Positions 5,329-9,779 of a stretch of 9,779 nt of DNA are shown one piece after another. Positions within the stretch are counted from its first letter, which is position 1. Each line of letters opens with the position of its first letter. The notes under the pieces are model-generated. The model searched no databases. It saw only the letters and a program-made list of their open reading frames with translations, and was not told the DNA's origin. The DNA comes from Patescibacteria group bacterium (GTDB lineage Bacteria; Patescibacteriota; Patescibacteriia; UBA2591; UBA6264). Location: positions 1-9,779 of the forward strand of contig JAHIMV010000117.1 of assembly GCA_018896315.1 (NCBI GenBank), read 5' to 3'. Made by a program: the position numbers and the translations under genes.

Positions 5329-5586
5329 ATGGCCGAAGAAAAAAAAATAGGCAAAATTACTCATTATTTTGGCAAAATAGGAGTAGGAGTTTTAGAGCTT
5401 TCTAAGGAATTAAAAGTGGGAGAAACAATTAGAATTGTTGGTGGTGACAGAAATTTTACTCAAGAAGTTAGTTCAATGCAGGTTGAACATGAGAATATTG
5501 AATCAGCAAAAAAAGGAGATGCTGTTGGCTTAAAACTGGATGAATTAGCCAAGCCAGGAGATATTGTTTACAAGGTAGAAGAGTAA
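5329..5586 (+). CDS. Stand-alone translation-factor-like beta-barrel protein
   Basis: A protein of 85 residues that appears to be a single small beta barrel like domain 2 of translational GTPases (EF-Tu, IF2), a fold also found at the C-terminus of U32 peptidases. Matching features are the opening GKITHYFGKIGVGVLEL, the turn KVGETIRIVGG, the alternating QEVSSMQVEHENIESAKKGDAVGLKL and the closing KPGDIVYKV. There is no GTPase domain or catalytic motif. The family is often named translation elongation factor-like protein; its role is not established. It has its own TATAAT promoter and no Shine-Dalgarno. It is complete, with the start set by the conserved GKITHYF near residue 8. The fold call is fairly sure; the function is unknown. 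Confidence 0.82.
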   Translation: MAEEKKIGKITHYFGKIGVGVLELSKELKVGETIRIVGGDRNFTQEVSSMQVEHENIESAKKGDAVGLKLDELAKPGDIVYKVEE

Positions 5587-5590
5587 ATCT

Positions 5591-5714
5591 CAAATTCCAA
5601 ATAAATTGCAAACTCCAATATTCAATAAACAAAATATTATGTTTGAAATTTCAGTCGTTGGAATTTGGTGCTTGTTTGTTATTTGTTATTTGTTGCTTGA
5701 AATTTTTGTTTATT
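5591..5714. repeat. Spacer with two interleaved inverted repeats
   Basis: CAAATTCCAA (5591-5600) matches TTGGAATTTG (5658-5667), and AATAAACAAAA (5624-5634) matches TTTTGTTTATT (5704-5714). The pairs interleave rather than nest. TTATTTG units repeat near 5677-5693. Although the downstream frame stays open through here from a TTG at 5643, this composition is that of a spacer. Confidence 0.6.
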
Positions 5715-5951
5715 ATGACATCAGAAAATAAGGTGAAATCATTATCAGACAAAGTGGCGATTTCGAAACAGAAACTCGTCAACATCGGATTATTAATTAT
5801 TGTTTTCAATCCATTGCCAGCTGGTTTAATTTACAGCTTTTTTATTTGGCGAATGCCAGCCACTAAAAAAGACGGCAAATTAATGATGATTTTTTCATTG
5901 ATTTGGGGAGCAATTTCTTTATCTTTGGTACAAAGATATATTGGTTATTAA
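5715..5951 (+). CDS. Small membrane protein with two predicted helices, function unknown
   Basis: I do not recognise this 78-residue protein. A polar, lysine-containing N-terminus of about 20 residues is followed by a hydrophobic stretch (about 21-45, LVNIGLLIIVF to SFFIW, broken by NPLPAG). A short charged loop (RMPATKKDGK) and a second hydrophobic stretch (about 56-74) come next. This fits two membrane helices with a positively charged loop between them. The frame is open upstream to a TTG at 5643, but that part lies in the inverted-repeat spacer, so I chose the ATG at 5715. It lies 128 bp after the translation-factor-like gene and is followed by a strong terminator. It is probably a real gene; no function is proposed. 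Confidence 0.6.
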   Translation: MTSENKVKSLSDKVAISKQKLVNIGLLIIVFNPLPAGLIYSFFIWRMPATKKDGKLMMIFSLIWGAISLSLVQRYIGY

Positions 5952-5974
5952 GCTGCGGTTAAGCTGTTAAAAAT

Positions 5975-6000
5975 AAAAATGGGGTCTGGCCCCATTTTTT
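5975..6000 (+). terminator. Intrinsic terminator, possibly bidirectional
   Basis: AAAAATGGGG (5975-5984), loop TCTGG and CCCCATTTTT (5990-5999) form a 10-bp stem. A T-run follows on the right and an A-run precedes on the left, so it could work on both strands. It ends the small membrane-protein unit. Confidence 0.85.
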
Positions 6001-6109
6001 GCTCCTTGAAAATGCTTTGTTCATGCGGGTTACAGAGCGTTTTTTTAAATTTAGTATGATTAGGCGCGTTTTTTATATCATCATATTTTTCAGTCTCTAA
6101 CTTATAATT

Positions 6110-6139
6110 CCTATAGGTGTATATCCTATAGGTGTATAT
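6110..6139. promoter_or_regulatory. Tandem 15-bp repeat abutting a promoter, candidate operator
   Basis: CCTATAGGTGTATAT occurs twice head to tail (6110-6124, 6125-6139) without a mismatch. Each copy starts with the self-complementary CCTATAGG, and the second copy's last base is the first base of the -35 hexamer. This placement suits a regulator binding just upstream of polymerase; no regulator gene is in view. Confidence 0.55.
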
Positions 6140-6167
6140 TGACAAAACAGATATTTTTTGCTATATC
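6139..6167 (+). promoter_or_regulatory. Near-consensus promoter of the PLP-enzyme gene
   Basis: TTGACA (6139-6144) matches the -35 consensus exactly. After 17 bp comes TATATC (6162-6167), preceded by TGC (6159-6161), an extended -10. Transcription would start near 6174. This is the best sigma-70-type promoter in the window. Confidence 0.75.
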
Positions 6168-6199
6168 TAATTCAGATAATAGATAATAAATTAATAAAT

Positions 6200-6206
6200 G
6201 GAGGAG
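6200..6206 (+). promoter_or_regulatory. Strong Shine-Dalgarno that fixes the PLP-enzyme start
   Basis: GGAGGAG lies two bases before the ATG at 6209, with its core GGAGG 4 bases from the start codon. The frame is open back to a TTG at 6158, but that codon lies upstream of the predicted transcription start. It is the only clear Shine-Dalgarno in the window. Confidence 0.8.
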
Positions 6207-6208
6207 TT

Positions 6209-7651
6209 ATGAAAGAACAAATTGAAGAAAATCGCGGTGAAAAACCAGGGATATCAGGAACTTATCCTTCTGTTCAAGAATGGAAGCAGGTTTTTGATGA
6301 TTTTTACAAAGGAAAATCTGTCAAGATTTATGACAGGTATGGTTATCCGGAATTGATGAAAAAAGAAGAAGAAATTGCTAAATTGGTTGGAGTGGAAAAA
6401 GATGAGCTCATGCTGGTTAACAACGGCATGGCAGCAGTAGTTGAAGCTTTAGAGTCATTAGGCTTGAAAGCAGGGGAAACGATTTTGTGCAGTCCTTATG
6501 TGTATGGTCAATCAGGAGAATACCTTAAAGAGCTTGAATCACGCGGTATTATTTGTATAAAAGTTGATCCAGGTGATATTGAAGAGATGAAAGTTCAAAT
6601 TGACCGACACAAACCCAAAGCAATTTTTGCTGAAGTTGTGGGAAACGATGAACCAATGCCTGTATTGAACGTGGAAGAGCTTTTTGCTAAAACCGAAGAA
6701 ATTAACCAGAGATATAAAGAAGAAATGTCTCTAGATAAGGTTTTGGAAAGAAGTTTGATGAACAGAGCATGGGTTCGTAAATACCTTGGTTCTGAAAAGG
6801 CAACCACTTTAACCAAAGAACAGCAGGAGAAACTTTCTGAATTAGTTCAGGAGTTTGAAGCCACGGCGCGAAAAATTGACCAAGACCATTCTTATATGCC
6901 TTTAAGGTCTTTAATAAAGTCTTTACAGGAAAAAGGAATCGGTTCAGAAGTGGATTTGCGTTTAAGATTGCTGGAATTTCAGAATTTATTAAATTCTGCC
7001 TGGTTGGCCAAAAAAGAAGATGGTTTGACTTTAGTCCTGGACAATACTTTGACCACTCCCACAGGTTTTGATTTGGCAAAGAAAATGAAACAGACTTCAG
7101 CGCCGGTTATTGGCATTGAATCAGGAACAAAGTTTTATGCCCATGATACTGGTACTTTAGGTCTGGTTTATGGCAACGCAGAAAAAATTGCTCAGATGAA
7201 AGTTCGTCGCGCTGTTTCCGGAAGCTATTTACCCCCGGCTGTAGAAGCAATTCTTCCTGAAAGAAATCCTGAAGAGTTTAAAAAGCTTAACAAGAAAAGT
7301 TTGGAAACTACTAGAGCTTTGGCTTTGAGTTTTTCTAAAATTATTGGTAAAGATGGAATTACAGCGGTCTCTTATCCTTCGCTTCCAGAACACAAGAATT
7401 ACGAGTATGCGGAAAAAGAAATGCCTTATGGAGCCGCGGGTGTATTTTACATTTTCTGTGAAGACGCTTGGAAAACTGCTCAGGTATTAGAGGATCGAAT
7501 CGGCAAGGAAAATATTGAGTACGGCGGAAGCTTTGGTTTTGATATAACCAGAGTGGGTGTTTTCGGTGAACATTCAATTCGGATTGCCGGAGGCAGGGAA
7601 GAACCAGAGAAACTTCAAGCAATGTGCGAAGCCATTGAATCAGTAGAGTAA
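6209..7651 (+). CDS. PLP-dependent enzyme of the Cys/Met metabolism family with a large internal insertion
   Basis: Resembles fold-type I PLP enzymes such as cystathionine gamma-synthase, cystathionine lyase and methionine gamma-lyase. The product is 480 residues from the ATG with the Shine-Dalgarno. Family marks in order are YDRYGYPELMKKEEEIAKL (41-59, the usual YxRxxNPT region), NNGMAA (71-76, cofactor phosphate region), the aromatic SPYVYG (95-100), LDNTLTTP with Asp278 contacting the pyridine nitrogen, SGTKF with Lys308 as the Schiff-base lysine, and SIRIAGGRE with Arg458 for substrate carboxylate. Family members are usually about 380-400 residues. The excess lies at about 159-271, a charged helical stretch between AEVVGNDEPMPVLNVEELF and LTLVLDN. 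The gene has its own promoter and terminator, unlike its neighbours. The reaction cannot be told apart from sequence alone. Confidence 0.85.
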   Translation: MKEQIEENRGEKPGISGTYPSVQEWKQVFDDFYKGKSVKIYDRYGYPELMKKEEEIAKLVGVEKDELMLVNNGMAAVVEALESLGLKAGETILCSPYVYGQSGEYLKELESRGIICIKVDPGDIEEMKVQIDRHKPKAIFAEVVGNDEPMPVLNVEELFAKTEEINQRYKEEMSLDKVLERSLMNRAWVRKYLGSEKATTLTKEQQEKLSELVQEFEATARKIDQDHSYMPLRSLIKSLQEKGIGSEVDLRLRLLEFQNLLNSAWLAKKEDGLTLVLDNTLTTPTGFDLAKKMKQTSAPVIGIESGTKFYAHDTGTLGLVYGNAEKIAQMKVRRAVSGSYLPPAVEAILPERNPEEFKKLNKKSLETTRALALSFSKIIGKDGITAVSYPSLPEHKNYEYAEKEMPYGAAGVFYIFCEDAWKTAQVLEDRIGKENIEYGGSFGFDITRVGVFGEHSIRIAGGREEPEKLQAMCEAIESVE

Positions 7652-7659
7652 TAAAATCA

Positions 7660-7698
7660 GGACGGATTCCATTTAAGGAATTCGTCCATTTTCTTTTT
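7660..7698 (+). terminator. Intrinsic terminator of the PLP-enzyme gene
   Basis: GGACGGATTCC (7660-7670) pairs with GGAATTCGTCC (7677-7687) over 11 bp with one G-U pair and a 6-base loop. ATTTTCTTTTT follows. It starts eight bases after the stop codon. Confidence 0.9.
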
Positions 7699-7775
7699 CT
7701 AAAAAAAGTGGTAAAGTATAATTTGGAAACTAAGTTTCCAAAAATTTCATTTTCTTTTTTTAGAAAAAGTGATAA
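7687..7775. repeat. 28-bp direct repeat flanking a palindrome
   Basis: Positions 7687-7714 and 7748-7775 match at 25 of 28 bases, each starting CATTTTCTTTTT and ending in GTAA/ATAA-like bases. Each copy can itself fold (CTTTTT with AAAAAG). Between them lies TTTGGAAACT-a-AGTTTCCAAA (7722-7742). A TATAAT at 7717-7722 has no good -35. Only the first copy overlaps the terminator tail. Confidence 0.7.
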
Positions 7776-7835
7776 TAAGGTAATCTAGTGATTGTCACCA
7801 ATGTTTTTTATTATTGATTTAGATAAAATTAACGT

Positions 7836-8663
7836 ATGAAATCATGGGCTAAAAGCAAAAAATCAGAATGGAAGAAACTTGCCAAAACATGGGCTGCGCT
7901 TAAGCCGCCGTGGAAACCCTCAAATGAAAGAATTAAAATTTATCATGAAATAATAAAAAAACATGTTAAAAGAAAAGAAGCCTTGCTTTTAGGAGCTACT
8001 CCAGAGATTAGGGATCTTCTTGCAAAACTAAAAATGAAAGTGACTATTTTAGACATTAGTCCTTCTATGATTAGGGCAATGACTTCATTAAAGAAGAAAA
8101 AGAATGAAGAGAATATCGTTATTGGTAATTGGCTCACTACTAAACTTGATAAAAAATATAATTTAGTTATTGGAGATTCTGTAGTTAATAATCTGTCATT
8201 AAAGCAGGTTAATAGGTTTTTTCAGCAAGTCAAAGGATTTCTTAAGGATGACGGTATTTTTATATGCCAAATTGCGGTGATTGCCAAGCCGTTAGAGAAG
8301 ATAAGCATATCCACAGATGATATTATTGAAAAAGCAAGAAAAAGACCTGCTTATTATAAAAGTTATGTTAATCGGGCTTATGATTATTGCCAATGGTCAG
8401 TTCTTCATCGTCGCAATAAAATTATTAATTGGGGAGAACTTAATGAAATTTATCGTCATAAATTAAAGAATAAAGAAATTAGCAAAAAAGAATTTAAATT
8501 ATTAGATTTTAATCTTCCGGACGACGTAAGAATGTTATTTTTAACAAAACAAGAATTTGAAAAAATGATAAACCCTTTTTGGAATATTATTGAAGAGAAG
8601 TATGAAAAAGAGCACAAGGTGAGTAAAGATTTTTATCGCATTTATATTTTAAAACCCCGTTAG
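7836..8663 (+). CDS. Class I SAM-dependent methyltransferase, paralogue 1
   Basis: A 275-residue protein with a Rossmann methyltransferase core. Motif I is ALLLGATPEIRD (49-60), a variant in which the glycine-rich loop reads GATPE. The acidic strand end is Asp73 in TILDIS, followed by PSMI. A motif IV-like segment is NLVIGDSVVNNL (109-120), then FLKDDGIFICQI (135-146). The N-terminus carries the W..LKPPWKPS motif seen ahead of this core in related proteins. The C-terminal third is lysine-rich and helical, with no recognised domain; the substrate is unknown. A paralogue lies 316 bp downstream on the same strand. The last codons (Pro-Arg-stop) lie at and inside the left arm of an inverted repeat at 8654, so that element appears to set the C-terminus. 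No Shine-Dalgarno precedes the ATG. Confidence 0.8.
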   Translation: MKSWAKSKKSEWKKLAKTWAALKPPWKPSNERIKIYHEIIKKHVKRKEALLLGATPEIRDLLAKLKMKVTILDISPSMIRAMTSLKKKKNEENIVIGNWLTTKLDKKYNLVIGDSVVNNLSLKQVNRFFQQVKGFLKDDGIFICQIAVIAKPLEKISISTDDIIEKARKRPAYYKSYVNRAYDYCQWSVLHRRNKIINWGELNEIYRHKLKNKEISKKEFKLLDFNLPDDVRMLFLTKQEFEKMINPFWNIIEEKYEKEHKVSKDFYRIYILKPR

Positions 8664-8735
8664 AAATTTCCACTATTAACTCTTTTAGTAAATTTTATTA
8701 GCCCAATTTTATTGTTATATAATTTCTAACGGGGT
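8654..8735. repeat. 82-bp element with 15-bp perfect inverted ends, overlapping the methyltransferase stop
   Basis: ACCCCGTTAGAAATT (8654-8668) and AATTTCTAACGGGGT (8721-8735) are exact reverse complements. The left arm contains the codon CGT and the TAG stop of the gene. The interior is AT-rich, with a direct repeat AATTTTATT (8691-8699, 8705-8713) and only a 4-bp hairpin (ACTA/TAGT, 8672-8689). There is no T-run, so it is not an evident terminator. Confidence 0.85.
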
Positions 8736-8803
8736 AAAACCTAAAAAATAATATGAATCAAAGAATAAAAATTTGGCAAAAAATTCTCCTATTTATTTAC
8801 TTG

Positions 8804-8960
8804 CCCCGCGCTAATTTTGCCATTTCTAAAAAATAAAAGACTATACGGTGCTTATAGATTTTTAGAAAATCTCTCGTAGCCTGCATGTGCTGAATAAGCA
8901 CATCCCTTGTTGGGCGAAGCAGGCTATTTCGGGGATATCTTGCAAAATTTAGTGCTGGGG
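8804..8960. other. Nested branched inverted-repeat structure, possible structured RNA or palindromic element
   Basis: CCCCGCGCTAATTTTGC (8804-8820) pairs with GCAAAATTTAGTGCTGGGG (8942-8960) except for two bulged T and one G-T pair. Inside are two arms. The first is TTTCTAAAAA (8823-8832) with TTTTTAGAAA (8859-8868), continued by CTATA/TATAG. The second is TAGCCTGC (8877-8884) with GCAGGCTA (8919-8926), holding ATGTGC-tgaataa-GCACAT and CCC-ttgtt-GGG. CCCCG at 8804 can also pair with CGGGG at 8930, and AGATTTT (8856) with AAAATCT (8866), so alternative folds exist. I recognise no RNA family. It fills most of the 8664-8979 spacer, which has no convincing gene. Confidence 0.7.
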
Positions 8961-8979
8961 TTGAAAAATAAGAAATAAT

Positions 8980-9779
8980 ATGTCAAAAAAGAAAATAAGC
9001 GTAAAAGATTATGTTAAATTTTGGAAAAATCTTCATCCGGGAATCAGGCCGTTTCCTTGTTTTTTAAGATTTTGGGAAGGAAAAATAAAAGAAATTTTAA
9101 AAAAGAATAAAAATCCCAAAGCTTTGGTTTTAGGAGTAACCCCGGAAATAAGGGATTTATTGGCCAAGTATAAAATTAGAACAGTTTGTTTAGATAATAG
9201 TCATTTAATGATTAAAACAATGGGTTATTTGATTAAGATCAAGAATCCTAAAGAAAAAATTATCAAAGGAGATTGGTTTAAAATGCCCTTTAAAGATAAT
9301 ACTTTTGATTTTGTTATCAGTGATGCCCCTCAGGATAATTTTCTTTTTTCCCTTTGGCACAAATTTTTTAACAACATTTTTAAAGTTTTAAAACCGAATG
9401 GTTATTTAATGTTAGGGGTAATTTCTTTTAAAGGATATAAACAGGGGATTAGTTTAAATCAATATATTAAACTTTATCGCCAAAATCCAAAATTAATTAA
9501 GAAACAGGATTGGAAAATTTTTTATCTTATTAAGGTAGCCAGTCATCCTTATTTTTATAATAAAAAAAAGAAGATGGGAGATTGGACAAAAGTAGACCAG
9601 GAGTTAAAAAAACTTTGGCGTAAAGGAAAAATCACAGAACAAGAATTTAATGATTTAAAAACAATCAGTAATGAAATGGGAATTAGTCTTTCATGTCAAT
9701 GGCCTTGGCACACTCTAAAAGAGATTATAAGTATATTTAGGAAGAACAATTTTCAAGTGTTGGGATATCAGGAGGACGA
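8980..9779 (+). CDS. Class I SAM-dependent methyltransferase, paralogue 2 (cut by window end)
   Basis: From the ATG at 8980 the frame is open to the edge, giving at least 266 residues. Motif I is ALVLGVTPEIRD (48-59), and TPEIRDLLAK is identical to the same stretch in the upstream paralogue. The acidic position is Asp72 in VCLDNS, followed by GDWFKMPFKDNTFDFVISDAP (97-117), a typical motif between the SAM and substrate sites, and VLKPNGYLMLGV (136-147). The N-terminal FWKNLHPGIRPFP corresponds to the W..LKPPWKPS region of paralogue 1. The C-terminal part (WRKGKITEQEF) resembles paralogue 1 (HKLKNKEISKKEF), so similarity runs the whole length and points to an old tandem duplication. The substrate is unknown. 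The start fits the paralogue; there is no Shine-Dalgarno. Confidence 0.82.
   Translation, partial: MSKKKISVKDYVKFWKNLHPGIRPFPCFLRFWEGKIKEILKKNKNPKALVLGVTPEIRDLLAKYKIRTVCLDNSHLMIKTMGYLIKIKNPKEKIIKGDWFKMPFKDNTFDFVISDAPQDNFLFSLWHKFFNNIFKVLKPNGYLMLGVISFKGYKQGISLNQYIKLYRQNPKLIKKQDWKIFYLIKVASHPYFYNKKKKMGDWTKVDQELKKLWRKGKITEQEFNDLKTISNEMGISLSCQWPWHTLKEIISIFRKNNFQVLGYQED

Noticed and set aside
5643..5714. TTG-initiated extension of the small membrane protein by 24 residues
   Set aside because: The added stretch lies in a repeat-rich spacer with inverted repeats; the ATG at 5715 gives a sensible polar N-terminus.
5948..6145. 65-codon minus-strand frame with repeated IYTYR residues
   Set aside because: It covers the terminator and the 15-bp operator-like repeats; the repeated residues just reflect those DNA repeats.
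6158..6208. TTG-initiated extension of the PLP enzyme by 17 residues
   Set aside because: The TTG lies upstream of the predicted transcription start, while the ATG at 6209 has a strong Shine-Dalgarno.
7792..7829. Promoter for methyltransferase 1 (TTGTCA at 7792, TAAAAT at 7824)
   Set aside because: The spacing of 26 bp is far from 17 and no -10 lies at the right distance from TTGTCA.
8753..8836. 27-codon frame starting MNQRIKIWQKILL
   Set aside because: It is short, has no ribosome site, and its 3' part overlaps the left arm and first inner arm of the nested inverted repeat. Nothing supports translation.
8877..8926. Signal recognition particle RNA core, suggested by AGCAGG near a hairpin
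   Set aside because: The required GGAA-type tetraloop and the opposing loop sequence of the SRP helix are absent; the match is only a few bases.

Overview
The window looks like an AT-rich, gene-dense chromosomal segment of a Candidate Phyla Radiation (Patescibacteria, Parcubacteria-like) bacterium. This is inferred from four things: a short divergent L13, genes that mostly lack a Shine-Dalgarno site, spacers full of palindromes and micro-repeats, and a core-gene order (tail of a gene that is probably rpoA, then rplQ and rplM) that fits that group. No marker such as 16S rRNA is present, so the assignment is an inference.

Layout. 1-1300: end of a lysine-rich protein (probably RpoA), rplQ (L17), rplM (L13), a tandem pair of three-armed palindromes and an intrinsic terminator. 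1301-2040: a leader and def (peptide deformylase), whose reading frame carries a third copy of the same palindrome as a 20-residue in-frame insertion. 2067-2349: tRNA-Gly(CCC) and tRNA-Thr(CGT), separated by a GC-rich multi-hairpin element. 2451-5200: ftsE without an adjacent ftsX, then archease and RtcB, an RNA-ligase pair. 5329-5951: a stand-alone translation-factor-like beta-barrel protein and a small two-helix membrane protein, closed by a terminator. 6110-7698: a self-contained transcription unit with tandem 15-bp repeats, a near-consensus promoter, a strong Shine-Dalgarno, a PLP-dependent enzyme of the Cys/Met-metabolism family with a roughly 90-residue helical insertion, and a terminator. 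7836-9779: two paralogous SAM-dependent methyltransferases (the second cut by the window end), separated by two more palindromic structures.

Functionally, most genes serve translation and RNA: ribosomal proteins, N-terminal deformylation, tRNAs and RNA ligation. FtsE belongs to cell division. The PLP enzyme and the methyltransferases may touch sulfur amino acid or SAM-related chemistry, but their substrates cannot be read from the sequence.

The most notable feature is a set of palindromic elements. Three copies, 57-58 bp each, share 12-bp terminal arms (ACCCTGTTAAAT / ATTTAACAGGGT) and enclose exactly two hairpins with no unpaired base at the junction. The hairpin sequences differ almost entirely between copies while their pairing is kept. 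One copy lies inside def. Two looser structures downstream (8654-8735 and 8804-8960) have similar CCCC/GGGG ends. This looks like a structure-conserved dispersed element that can enter coding sequence in frame, comparable in behaviour to the Rickettsia palindromic elements but with unrelated sequence.
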